NCBI RefSeq assembly: GCF_039544005.1 | Contig: NZ_BAABKV010000001.1 | Location: 5,642,001-5,706,000, forward strand | DNA: 64,000 nt | Reading direction: 5' to 3' | From: Kitasatospora paranensis | GTDB taxonomy: Bacteria; Actinomycetota; Actinomycetes; Streptomycetales; Streptomycetaceae | Shown here: in pieces, positions 50,268 to 60,098 of the stretch | How positions within the stretch are numbered: the first letter of the stretch is position 1 | Layout of the letters: the number at the start of each line of letters is the position of its first letter | Notes under the pieces: generated by a model | The model's database searches: none | What the model saw: only the letters and a program-made list of their open reading frames with translations | Told to the model about the DNA's origin: nothing | Translations under genes and position numbers: made by a program

Positions 50268-51767
50268 ATGCAGCGGACGGGCCCGGCCGTCGGCACCGCC
50301 CGGCAGCACCGCCGGTGGCTGCAGCTGCTGCTGGCGATGCTGCTGGTTGCCCTGGTGCTCGGCGGCGCCGTTCCGTTCGGCTCCGGCACCGGCCGCGTCT
50401 ACCTCAGCTACCTCGTCCTCGCCCGCAGCCAGGACGCCCACGGCGCCACGCTCGCGGCCGACCAGGCCCGGGCGGCCGGCGGCCGGGTCGTCCAGGAGTA
50501 CCCGCAGATCGGCGCCGTGCTCGCGTACGCCACCGGCGGCTTCGCCCAGCGGCTGCGCACCCGGCCCGGCATAGCGGCGGTGGGCGCCACCCGGACGGCC
50601 GCCGTGCCCAGCCCGCCCGGGCCACTGAACGGCGCCGACTTCCGCCCCGCCGCGGAGAGCGCGGACGGGCCCGACGACACCTCGCTCTCCGACCCCGCCG
50701 AGCAGGCCGACTGGAACCTCGCCATGATCGGCGCCGGCGAGCCGCCGGACCCCGCCGCGCTGGTGCGGACCGCCGCGGCGCCGGAACCCGCCCCCGAGAC
50801 GGGCACGCCGGCCGTCGGCGACCTGCGCCGGGTCCTGGTCGCCGTACTGGACTCCGGGGTCGACGACACCCACCCCGACCTGCGCGCAGCCGTCGACCCG
50901 ACCGCCTCGGCCTCCTGCGCGGACGGCCGCCCGGACGCCCGCTACGGCAGCTGGCGGCCCGACGAGGGGGTGACGGAGAGCGGCCACGGCACCCACGTGG
51001 CGGGCATCGTCGGCGCCGCCCGCGACGGCCACGGGGTCACCGGCGTCGCCCCCGGCGTACGGATCGCCGCCGTCCGGCTGCTCGGACCGCTCGGCCAGTA
51101 CTACGCGGAGAACATCGTCTGCGGGATGCTCTGGGCCGCCGACCACGGCGCCAGGGCGATCAACGACAGCTACTTCGCCGATCCCTGGAAGTACAACTGC
51201 CCCGAGAACCAGGACCAGGCCGCCCTGGCCCAGGCGGTCGGCCGGGCGGTCGCCTACGCGCAGCGCCGCGGGGCGGTCGTCGTCGCCTCGGCCGGCAACG
51301 ACAGCCAGGACCTCGACGCCCCCCGGGTCGACCAGCGCAGCCCCAACGACCGGACGTCCGGCCCGGCCCAGGACCGGGTCCTGGGCACCGAGTGCATCCG
51401 GCTGCCGGGCGAGCTGCCCGGGGTGGTCAGCGTCAGCGCGGTCGACCGCAGCGGCCTGCCGGCCGGGTACACCAACTACGGCGGCAACGTCACGCTCGCC
51501 GCGCCCGGCGGGGACCCGGACAGCGGGGTGGAGGGCGCCGTCGTCTCGGACTGGCCCGGCGGCCGCTACGCCGCGCTGGCCGGCACCTCGATGGCGGCCG
51601 CGCACGTCACCGGTGCGGTCGCGCTGGTCGCCGCCGAGCACCCCGACTGGGGGCCGGAGAGGATCACCGACCACCTCACCGAGGCGGCCGCCGCGAACTG
51701 CCCGCTCGGCCCGGACGGCTGCACCGACCGCCGGTACTACGGCGCCGGCGTGCTCTCCGTGCCGTGA
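50268..51767 (+). CDS. Secreted or membrane-anchored S8 subtilase
   Basis: 499 residues. An N-terminal hydrophobic segment (LQLLLAMLLVALVLGGAVPF, about residues 18-37) is a signal peptide or anchor. A propeptide-like region follows, then the subtilisin triad: Asp about 195 (VLDSGVDDTHPD), His about 240 (GHGTHVAGIVGAA), Ser about 441 (GTSMAAAHVTGAVALVA), with the oxyanion Asn region ASAGNDSQD. The pattern resembles Streptomyces S8 proteases with extracellular roles. Start ATG has GGAGGG at good spacing; it is divergent from lhr. No C-terminal membrane helix, which distinguishes it from type VII mycosins. Confidence 0.87.
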   Translation: MQRTGPAVGTARQHRRWLQLLLAMLLVALVLGGAVPFGSGTGRVYLSYLVLARSQDAHGATLAADQARAAGGRVVQEYPQIGAVLAYATGGFAQRLRTRPGIAAVGATRTAAVPSPPGPLNGADFRPAAESADGPDDTSLSDPAEQADWNLAMIGAGEPPDPAALVRTAAAPEPAPETGTPAVGDLRRVLVAVLDSGVDDTHPDLRAAVDPTASASCADGRPDARYGSWRPDEGVTESGHGTHVAGIVGAARDGHGVTGVAPGVRIAAVRLLGPLGQYYAENIVCGMLWAADHGARAINDSYFADPWKYNCPENQDQAALAQAVGRAVAYAQRRGAVVVASAGNDSQDLDAPRVDQRSPNDRTSGPAQDRVLGTECIRLPGELPGVVSVSAVDRSGLPAGYTNYGGNVTLAAPGGDPDSGVEGAVVSDWPGGRYAALAGTSMAAAHVTGAVALVAAEHPDWGPERITDHLTEAAAANCPLGPDGCTDRRYYGAGVLSVP

Positions 51768-51818
51768 CCGCCCGCCCGCGGACACGGCCCGGCACGCCCT
51801 CGCGGGATACTGGTGCGC

Positions 51819-52013
51819 ATGAGGCTGACCGAGTTCTGGCGACGGATGTACGAGCATTTCGGCGAGGCGTACGCGGAGTCCTTCGCGCAGGACCACGTGA
51901 TGAGCGGGCTCGGCGGGCGCACGGTCCGTCAGGCGCTCGACGGCGGCTGGGAGGCGAAGGACGTCTGGCGGGTGGTCTGCCAGGACCAGGGTGTGGCCGC
52001 GCGGCTGCGCTGA
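51819..52013 (+). CDS. DUF3046 family small protein
   Basis: 64 residues, MRLTEFWRRMYEHFGEAYAE, then FAQDHVMSGLGGRTVRQALD and VWRVVCQDQGVAARLR: the entire DUF3046 pattern. From memory it is regularly found just upstream of recA in actinobacteria. ATG at 51819; an earlier GTG (51813) would add two residues. Function unknown. Confidence 0.85.
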   Translation: MRLTEFWRRMYEHFGEAYAESFAQDHVMSGLGGRTVRQALDGGWEAKDVWRVVCQDQGVAARLR

Positions 52014-52073
52014 CCGGCTGACCGACCGGCGGGCGGGCGGCACCGGCGCGGGCCGGGCGGGTCCCGGTGTTCG

Positions 52074-53384
52074 ATGGGTGAGACTGGGCGAGTGGACAGC
52101 TACCCGGACACCAGCACCGCAGGGCCGAGGACCGAGGGCCCGCCGACCGCCGACCCGACGCCCGCGGAGCCGCCCGCCGGCCCCGGCCGGCACCACCTCT
52201 GGGGTGAGCCGATGCCGCGCTGGGTGCCGCGCGCGATGCTGCTCGCCCTGCTGCTGGTGGGGCTGTTCCAGCTCGCCGACTGGGCCTTCCACCAGCTGAT
52301 CGACCTGTTCGTGATGCTGCTGGTGGCGTTCTTCCTGTCGCTGGCGATGGAGCCGGCGGTGGACCGGATGGCGGCCCGCGGGGTGCGCCGCGGAGTCGGC
52401 ACCTTCCTGGTCTTCATCGGCGTCGCGGTCGCCGTGGTCGGCTTCCTCGCGGCGCTCGGCACCCTGCTGGTCGACCAGGTCGGCCGGATCGCCGCCGAGC
52501 TCCCGCACCTGCTGGAGAACCTGATCAACTGGGTCAACCGCTCGTTCCACCAGGACCTCTCGCTCAACGAGCTCCAGCAGAAGGTGCTGAAGGACTCCGG
52601 CACCGTCGAGAAGTACGCCCAGCAGGCCGCCGGCAACGTCTGGGGCCTGTCCAGCACGGTGATCGGCGGTCTCTTCCAGGCCTTCACGGTCGGGCTCTTC
52701 ACCTTCTACTTCACCGCCGACGGCCCCCGGGTGCGGCGGACGGTCTGCTCGCTGCTGCCGCCCGCCAAGCAGGCCGAGGTGCTGCGGGCCTGGGAGATCG
52801 CGCTGGCCAAGACCGGCGGCTACCTCTACTCGCGGGCGCTGCTGGCGCTCGCCTCGGCCCTCGCGCACTGGGTGATGTTCCAGGTCGTCGGGCTGCCGTA
52901 CGCGGCAGCGCTGGCGGTCTGGGTCGGCGTGATGTCGCAGTTCGTCCCGACCATCGGCACCTACCTCGCGGGGGCGCTGCCGGTGCTGGTGGCGCTGACC
53001 GTGCGACCGGTGGACGGGGTCTGGGTGCTCGGCTTCGTGATCGTCTACCAGCAGATCGAGAACTACCTGCTGCACCCGAGGATCACCGCCCGCACGGTGG
53101 ACGTGCACCCCGCGGTGGCGTTCGGATCGGTGATCGCCGGGGCGGCGCTGCTCGGCGCGGTGGGCGCGCTGATCGCCATCCCGGCGGCCGCGACCCTGCA
53201 GGGCTTCGTCGGGACGTACGTCCGCCGCTACGAGGTGGCCACCGATCCGCGGATCGACCGTGGCGAGGCGCGCAGGGGTCGCAGGGAGCGCAGAAGACAG
53301 GCCGCGCTCCGTCTCCGGCGCATGGTCGGTGGCGGATCTCCCGACGAACCCGCAGGTCAGGGCCGTGTGGACGAGCCGGCCTAG
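52074..53384 (+). CDS. AI-2E family transporter (UPF0118)
   Basis: 436 residues. A Pro/Thr-rich N-terminus precedes eight membrane helices in the UPF0118 arrangement, with FVMLLVAFFLSLAMEPAVDR, the central TFYFTADGPRVRRTVCSLLP and the signature VGVMSQFVPTIGTYLAGALP, then IVYQQIENYLLHPRITARTV. Family members export autoinducer-2 or serve as Na+/H+ exchangers; which applies here cannot be told. A basic tail follows. ATG at 52074 is weak; GTG at 52092 (VDSYPDTS) is equally possible. Confidence 0.85.
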   Translation: MGETGRVDSYPDTSTAGPRTEGPPTADPTPAEPPAGPGRHHLWGEPMPRWVPRAMLLALLLVGLFQLADWAFHQLIDLFVMLLVAFFLSLAMEPAVDRMAARGVRRGVGTFLVFIGVAVAVVGFLAALGTLLVDQVGRIAAELPHLLENLINWVNRSFHQDLSLNELQQKVLKDSGTVEKYAQQAAGNVWGLSSTVIGGLFQAFTVGLFTFYFTADGPRVRRTVCSLLPPAKQAEVLRAWEIALAKTGGYLYSRALLALASALAHWVMFQVVGLPYAAALAVWVGVMSQFVPTIGTYLAGALPVLVALTVRPVDGVWVLGFVIVYQQIENYLLHPRITARTVDVHPAVAFGSVIAGAALLGAVGALIAIPAAATLQGFVGTYVRRYEVATDPRIDRGEARRGRRERRRQAALRLRRMVGGGSPDEPAGQGRVDEPA

Positions 53385-53412
53385 GGCTGTTCGGCCGACG
53401 CGTGCCAGAATC

Positions 53413-53424
53413 GAACGAATGTTC
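53413..53424. promoter_or_regulatory. LexA SOS box upstream of recA
   Basis: GAAC-GAAT-GTTC is a perfect match to the actinobacterial LexA site GAAC-N4-GTTC. TATACT (53427-53432) just downstream could be the -10 of the LexA-controlled promoter. Confidence 0.8.
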
Positions 53425-53476
53425 CTTATACTCGGCGGCGTCGAGTTTTCCACAGGCCGCGCCCGATCCGGGTCGA

Positions 53477-53499
53477 TTGTCGGTGGGACGCGCTAGCGT
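53477..53499 (+). promoter_or_regulatory. RecA-NDp / PafBC-type promoter of recA
   Basis: TTGTCGGTG (53477-53485), an 8-bp gap, then TAGCGT (53494-53499), matching the RecA-NDp consensus TTGTCAGTG-N8-TAGGGT known in mycobacteria for LexA-independent, PafBC-activated DNA-damage genes. It ends 45 bp before the recA ATG. Confidence 0.72.
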
Positions 53500-53543
53500 C
53501 GAGAACGATGAAGCGCACAGCACAGAACCCGAGGGTGGAAGCC

Positions 53544-54644
<1,101 letters not shown>

Positions 54645-54651
54645 GTCCGCC

Positions 54652-55566
54652 ATGCACGATCCCGCCCGCCCGTCGGGCCCGGCCGTCGCGGCAGCCGGGT
54701 CCGACGACAGCGGCCCTCCCGACTGGTTCGCCGCCGCCGCGCTGCCCGAGGACAGGCCACGCGACGACGCGTCGACCGAGGGCGCGGCCGGTGCCCCGGC
54801 GCTGACCGACGTCCCCGGGCTGCGCACCGCCGCCGAGCTCGCCGGTGGCCGGCGCCGCCGGCGCACGGCCCTCGCGCCCGAGGCCGACCCGCACACCGGG
54901 TCGGCCGCCGACCCGTCCGCCGGCCCGGCCGGTGACGGGCCGGCACCCGCCCGCCCGGCCGGGCGCCGCCGCGGCCGCCGCCCGGCCGACGGCGACGGGC
55001 CGCCCGAGGCGTCCACCGCGACGGCCCGTTCCGGCCGCGGCGCCCGGGCAGCCCAGGACACCGACCCGGAGAGCCGGGCCCGTGACATCTGCCTGCGCCT
55101 GCTCACCGGCACCCCGCGCACCCGGCGGCAGCTCGCCGACGCCCTGCGCAAACGGGAGATCCCCGACGACGTCGCCACCGGGGTGCTCGACCGCTTCGAA
55201 GAGGTCGGCCTGATCGACGACGGCGCCTTCGCCGAGGCCTGGGTCGACGCCCGGCACGCCCAGCGCGGCCTCGCCCGCCGCGCGCTCGGCCGCGAGCTGC
55301 GCAACCGCGGGGTCTCCGGCGAACTCGTCGAGGCCGCCCTCACCCGGGTCGACCCGGAGGACGAGGCCGCCTCCGCCCGCGTCCTGGTGGACCGGCGGCT
55401 GCCGGCCACCCGCGGGCTGGAGCCGCAGGTGCGGATCCGCCGCCTGGTCGCGATGCTCGCCCGGCGCGGCTACGCCGAGGGCCTGGCCTTCCGCGTCGTC
55501 CGCGAGGCAATGGGCGAGGAGGACACCCTGGGGGAGGAGGGTGAAGGCTTTGGCGAGGACTGGTGA
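54652..55566 (+). CDS. recX: RecA regulator RecX with long disordered N-terminal extension
   Basis: 304 residues. The RecX three-helix repeats occupy the C-terminal half from about residue 143 (ARDICLRLLTGTPRTRRQLA, FEEVGLIDDGAFAEAWVDAR, LARRALGRELRNRGVSGELV). The preceding 140 residues are Ala/Gly/Pro/Arg-rich and low complexity, making it nearly twice the length of typical RecX. It binds RecA filaments to limit their activity. It lies 7 bp after recA, same transcript; ribosome site for the chosen ATG is not evident. Confidence 0.9.
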   Translation: MHDPARPSGPAVAAAGSDDSGPPDWFAAAALPEDRPRDDASTEGAAGAPALTDVPGLRTAAELAGGRRRRRTALAPEADPHTGSAADPSAGPAGDGPAPARPAGRRRGRRPADGDGPPEASTATARSGRGARAAQDTDPESRARDICLRLLTGTPRTRRQLADALRKREIPDDVATGVLDRFEEVGLIDDGAFAEAWVDARHAQRGLARRALGRELRNRGVSGELVEAALTRVDPEDEAASARVLVDRRLPATRGLEPQVRIRRLVAMLARRGYAEGLAFRVVREAMGEEDTLGEEGEGFGEDW

Positions 55567-55604
55567 CAGATCATCAGTCATCGGCATCAACTCTCGATCG
55601 CATC

Positions 55605-55633
55605 TTGACCGTTTCGTAACCTGCGCCTAGCCT
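55605..55633 (+). promoter_or_regulatory. Sigma-70-type promoter of rny
   Basis: TTGACC (55605-55610), a 17-bp spacer, and TAGCCT (55628-55633). It implies a leader of about 140 nt before the rny ATG. Confidence 0.65.
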
Positions 55634-55780
55634 CACAAGAAGTGAGGGATCACTCCGATCGCGCCACGGGCAGTCGTGTGCATGATCGGTCGGAGTCGTT
55701 CCGTACGGCGTACCACCCTCGCCCCCGGCAGCTCCCTCACCGCCGCATCAGGACAGCGCGCAGGGACGGGGAGTGGGCCG

Positions 55781-57235
55781 ATGAGGATCGCAATGGGCAC
55801 CGGATCGGTGGCCTCCCTGATGCTCACGGGCGTGCTCGGCCTCGTCCTGGCACTCACCTGGCTGATGATCCGTCGGCTCCAGGCCGCCCAGCGGCGCGCC
55901 GTCGGCGAGGCCGAGCGGGCCCGCACCTGGGCCGAGACCCAGGCCGCCCGGCTGCGCACCGAACTCGACCGCCGCGAGGAGCGCCTCACCGAGGAGCTGC
56001 GCCGGCTGCGCGCCCAGGAGGACGAGCTCGACCGCCGCGCCGCCGAGCTCGAAGGGAGCCGGGCCGCCCTCGACGAGCTGGAGTCGGAGCGGCGACGGGC
56101 CCTGGAGCGGGCCGCCGGGCTGACCGAGGCCCGCGCCCGGGACGAGCTCACCCGTGCCGTCGAGGCGGAGGCGCGCCGCGAGGCCGCCGTCACCGTCCGG
56201 GAGATCGAGCGCAGGGCGAAGTCCGAGGGCGACCAGCGGGCCCGGGAGATCATCGCCGGTTCGATCCAGCGGATGGCCGCCGAGCACACCGCGGAGACCG
56301 TCGTGACGTCGTTCCGGCTGCCCAGCGAGGACATGAAGGGCCGGGTGATCGGCCGCGAGGGCCGCAACATCCGTGCCTTCGAGGCGGTCACCGGGGTGAA
56401 CCTGATCGTCGACGACACCCCCGAGCTGGTGCAGCTGTCGTGCTTCGACCCGGTCCGCCGCGAGGCGGCCCGGCTCACCCTCGACGCCCTGACCGCCGAC
56501 GGCCGGATCAACCCGCTGCGGATCGAGGAAGTCCACGAGCGGAGCCGGGCCGAGGTCGAGCGGCTCTGCGTCCGGGCCGGTGAGGACGCCCTGCTGGCCG
56601 TGCAGATCGACACCATGGAGCCGGAACTCCTGCGGACCCTCGGCACCCTGCGCTACCGCACCTCCTACGGGCAGAACGTGCTGGCGCACCTCGTCGAGTC
56701 GGCCCACATCGCCGGCATGATGGCCGCCGAGCTGGGGGTCGACCCCGAGCTCGTCCGGCGCTCGGCGCTGCTGCACGACATCGGCAAGGCGCTCAGCCAC
56801 GACCTGCCGGGCAGTCACGCCGCGATCGGCGCCGAATTCGCGCGGCGGCACGGCGAGTCCTCCGAGGTGGTGCACGCCATCGAGGCGCACCACGGCGAGA
56901 TCGAGCCGAAGACGGTGGAGGCCGTCCTCACCCAGGCCGCGGACGCCTGCTCCGGCGGCCGCCCCGGGGCGCGCCGGGAGTCGCTGGAGATGTACGTGCG
57001 GCGGCTGGAGCGGCTGGAGGAGATCGCCCGGGCGCACGACGGCGTCTCCAAGGTGTTCGCGATGCAGGCGGGCCGCGAGGTCCGGGTGATGGTCCAGCCC
57101 GAGCTGGTCGACGACCTGCGGGCGCAGACCATCGCCCGGGACGTCGCCCGCCAGGTCCGCGAGGAGCTCACCTACCCGGGGCAGATACGGATCACCGTCG
57201 TCCGGGAGAGCCGGGCCACCGAGTTCGCCCGCTGA
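55781..57235 (+). CDS. rny: Ribonuclease Y
   Basis: 484 residues from ATG at 55781 (GGGGAG upstream). The RNase Y order is clear: N-terminal membrane helix (VASLMLTGVLGLVLALTWLM), a long Glu/Arg coiled coil, a KH domain (MKGRVIGREGRNIRAFEAVT), and an HD domain with LLHDIGKALSHDL (His about 332) and AIEAHHGEIEPKTVEAVL. It is slightly shorter than the 520 residues usual in Firmicutes. It would be a membrane-bound endoribonuclease initiating mRNA decay. It lies in the recA-recX neighbourhood but with its own promoter. Confidence 0.9.
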   Translation: MRIAMGTGSVASLMLTGVLGLVLALTWLMIRRLQAAQRRAVGEAERARTWAETQAARLRTELDRREERLTEELRRLRAQEDELDRRAAELEGSRAALDELESERRRALERAAGLTEARARDELTRAVEAEARREAAVTVREIERRAKSEGDQRAREIIAGSIQRMAAEHTAETVVTSFRLPSEDMKGRVIGREGRNIRAFEAVTGVNLIVDDTPELVQLSCFDPVRREAARLTLDALTADGRINPLRIEEVHERSRAEVERLCVRAGEDALLAVQIDTMEPELLRTLGTLRYRTSYGQNVLAHLVESAHIAGMMAAELGVDPELVRRSALLHDIGKALSHDLPGSHAAIGAEFARRHGESSEVVHAIEAHHGEIEPKTVEAVLTQAADACSGGRPGARRESLEMYVRRLERLEEIARAHDGVSKVFAMQAGREVRVMVQPELVDDLRAQTIARDVARQVREELTYPGQIRITVVRESRATEFAR

Positions 57236-57249
57236 CGGCCGCCGCCGCC

Positions 57250-57281
57250 GACGACCGGCCGCCGACGACGACCGGCCGCCG
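57250..57281. repeat. Two direct copies of a 15-bp GC-rich unit between rny and the hydroxylase
   Basis: GACGACCGGCCGCCG occurs at 57250-57264 and 57267-57281 in the 108-bp gap between convergent genes. It may form part of a terminator structure. Confidence 0.5.
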
Positions 57282-57343
57282 TCGGTGTCCGGGAGCCCCG
57301 GCGCCCACCTCGGCGGCCGGGCCGCACTGCTACCGACGGGCCT

Positions 57344-59169
57344 CTACCGACGGGCCTCGTCGTGGCGCGGCCCCGCGCCCCGCTCTCCCACCGGTCCGTC
57401 CGCCGTCCCCGGTCCGTCCGCAGGCCCGGCCGCCGACCCGGCCGCCGGTCCGGCCCCCGACCCGGCCGCCGGTCCGGTCCGGTCCCCGGCGGCCGGGGTG
57501 AGCTCGGCCGGGCCGCCCCGGGCGCTGTCGGCGAGCGCCCGGAGGTCCTCGGCCGCGCAGCCCTGGGTGGCGCCGACCAGGTGGCCGTCGGGGCGGATCA
57601 GCAGCACGGTGTGCGGTTCCGCACCCGGGTAGTCCTCGGTGACCAGCACCTCGGCCGGCACCGGCAGTGCGGCGGCGACCTCGGTGAGCCGGGGCATCAG
57701 GCCGGCCCCGAGCCAGTGCCGGGAGGACCAGACGGCGGTGCCGGGGGCGACCAGGAGCAGCAGGAAGTCCTGCCCGAGCCGGGCCCGCAGACGGTCGGCG
57801 GAGCCGTCGGTGGTGACCACCGGCAGGTCGGGGACCTGGACGCCGGGAGCGGTCGCCGGCAGGTTCTCGGTGAGCGAGGTGCCGCGGCCGGGCGCGCGCT
57901 GCACGGGCACCCGGCCGGGCACGCCGGAGGGCGCCGCCGGGTAGGCGGGGGCGCCGCCGAAGCGGCCGGTGCCGAGCTGACCGTCGGCCAGCAGCGGCGC
58001 GTGCTTGCGGAACGAACCGGTGAGCAGTGAGCGACGGGTCTGCTGCCAGCCGCGCAGCGGGCGCAGCAGCGGCATCGCCTGGTCCACGGCGCGCAGCCGG
58101 GCGCCGACGGCGCCGCGCCGCTCGGCCTCGTAGCCGTCGAGCAGGGAGCCCCCGGGCGAAGCGGGACGGGCGCTCCCGGTCGGGGGAGGTGCCAGGCCAG
58201 GGCGAGCCGCCAGGAGAGGTTGTCGGCGTCGCGCAGGCCGTCGGCGAGGTTCTGCATGCCGAGGGCGCCGTGCAGGTGGGCGGCGTCTCCGGCGAGGAAG
58301 CACCGTCCGGAGCGGAAGCGGGCGGCGAGGCGCTGCTGGGCGGTGTGGTCGGCGGCGGCGAGCAGCTCGTACGCGGGGAGTTCGCCGCACCAGCCGGTGA
58401 GGGTGGCCTTGACCCGGGTGAGCAGGGTGTCGCCGGTGACGATGCCGGGCCAGGTGGCGTGCGGGTCCACCGGTTCGGTGGGGGCGGGCCGGCCGGGCGG
58501 CAGACGCCAGTCCAGGCGCCACAGGCCGTCCGGGAGCGGGCGGGCGCAGGCCTCGCGGTCGCCGCGCCACGGGGGTTCGCGGTGCAGCCGGGCCTCGCCC
58601 GCGAAGGGCAGGTCGACCCGGACGGTGGCGACCGCGTGCCGGTCCACGGCGGGCCGGCCGGGGAAGCGGATCTTGAGCAGCTTGCGGACGGTGGAGCGGG
58701 CGCCGTCGCAGCCGACCAGGTGGCTGCCGCGCCACCAGGTGCGGGCGCCGTCGCGGGAGCCGGTGGTGCGCACGCTCACCCCGTCGCGGTCCTGCTCCAG
58801 TTCGACGACCTTGGTGAGCGACACCAGCTGGATCAGCGGGGTGGCGGTGACGGCGTCCCGCAGGCCGCGCTGGAGGCGGTGCTGGGCGAGGTGCAGGACG
58901 GGTGCGCCGTCCAGCGGGATGCGCAGGACCTCGGCCCGGCGGCGCCAGACGGTGAAGGCGTCCCAGGTGGCGGCGTCGGAGACGGCCCGGTGGTAGCCGA
59001 GCCGGGCCAGCAGGGCGGCGGCGTCCTCGCCGAGCACCACGGTGCGCGGGCTCTCGGGGCAGACTCCCGCGCCCTCGTCGAGGACGATGCTGGGCACCTC
59101 GTGCCGGGCGAGGGCGAGGGCGAGGGCCAGGCCGACCGGCCCGGCCCCGACCACGATCACCGGGTCCAC
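57344..59169 (-). CDS. FAD-dependent aromatic hydroxylase (class A flavin monooxygenase), one apparent frameshift
   Basis: About 608 residues after one base is added at 58149-58153. N-terminal GxGxxG motif VIVVGAGPVGLALALALA, then CDGARSTVR (DG motif) and CFLAGDAAHLHGALGMQNLA (GD motif), matching the PHBH/MhpA/RdmE fold. The C-terminal thioredoxin-like domain holds DFLLLLVAPGTAVWSSRHWL. A tail of Gly/Pro/Ala repeats (GPAAGSGAGPAAGSAAGPAD) is unusual. Such enzymes hydroxylate phenols or polyketides with NAD(P)H and O2. GTG at 59169 has GGAGG upstream. No polyketide genes lie nearby, so the substrate is unknown. Confidence 0.83.
58145..58193. repeat. Hairpin-forming GGAGCCCCC...GGGGGAGGTGCC element inside the hydroxylase gene
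   Basis: A 49-bp stretch ending GGTCGGGGGAGGTGCC shares the GGGAGGTGCC theme of the elements at 45.3 and 49.3 kb and has GGGAGC/GCTCCC symmetry. It would encode HLPRPGAPVPLRPG between the conserved LSWRLALAW and LLDGYEAERR segments, where homologues usually have a different loop. Confidence 0.45.
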
Positions 59170-59264
59170 GCGGGGACCTCCGGGCGCGCAGGATCAGCAT
59201 ATGCCGCGTGGGTGGTCCCGGGTGGTGTCACGAACAGCAATGCAACAGATCACCCGGGGTGCCG

Positions 59265-60098
59265 TCAAGCAGCGACCGGTGTGCGCCGGTTCGCGCCGCG
59301 GCGGCTGCGCGCCTCCAGCCACTTCGCCAGCGCGGTGAGGGCCAGGCACAGCCCGATGTAGATCGGCCCGATCACCATGATCATCGGGATGTACGGGTAG
59401 CCGGGCGAATTGGAGGCGATGACCTTGCCCGCGTACAGCAGCTCCGGGTAGGTGATCACGAAGCCGAGCGAGGTGTCCTTCAGGGTGACCACGAGCTGGC
59501 CGATGATGGCCGGCAGCATCGAACGCACCGCCTGCGGGACGAGGATCAGGCCCATCACCTGGGTCTTGCGCAGACCGAGGGCGTAGGCGGCCTCGCCCTG
59601 CCCGCGCGGCACCGCAGCGATCCCGGCGCGGATCACCTCGGCCTGGACGGCCCCGTTGTACAGCGTGAGGCCGAGCACCAGGGCCCACATCGGCTGCGAG
59701 GCGAACGCCCCGCGGTAGAGCGCGAAGATCATGATCAGCAGGGGCATCGCCCGGAAGAACTCGATCACCGAGGTGCAGACCGCCCGGACGGGCCGGTGGT
59801 CGGAGAGCCGTCCGGTGGCCAGCAGCGTGCCGAGCACGATCGACAGCACGCCGGCCAGCGCGAAGGCCTTGAGGGTGGCCACCGCCCCGTCCAGGATCCG
59901 CTGCTGGACGGCCTTGTACTGGAAGGTGTCCCAGAGCTGCCCGTCGAACTGCCCCGCGTCGGCGAGGCTGGCGTACGCGTACCAGAGCAGCCCGGCGATC
60001 CCCAGCAGGGAGAGGACGCCGAACAGCCGGTAGCGCGCCCTGGCCCGCGGGCCGGGGGTGTCGAAGAGGACGGTCGCGGAGCGGGTGGCGGTGCTCAT
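59265..60098 (-). CDS. gluD: Glutamate ABC transporter permease GluD
   Basis: 277 residues, HisM/GlnP-type polar amino-acid permease with about five membrane helices. The EAA-type loop is GEAAYALGLRKTQVMGLILV. MALPL-like segment FFRAMPLLIMIFALYRG is also typical. The ATG overlaps the gluC stop (ATGA). With GluA, GluB and GluC it forms the glutamate importer known from Corynebacterium and Streptomyces (SCO5774-5777 as I recall). Confidence 0.88.
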   Translation of the reverse strand: MSTATRSATVLFDTPGPRARARYRLFGVLSLLGIAGLLWYAYASLADAGQFDGQLWDTFQYKAVQQRILDGAVATLKAFALAGVLSIVLGTLLATGRLSDHRPVRAVCTSVIEFFRAMPLLIMIFALYRGAFASQPMWALVLGLTLYNGAVQAEVIRAGIAAVPRGQGEAAYALGLRKTQVMGLILVPQAVRSMLPAIIGQLVVTLKDTSLGFVITYPELLYAGKVIASNSPGYPYIPMIMVIGPIYIGLCLALTALAKWLEARSRRGANRRTPVAA

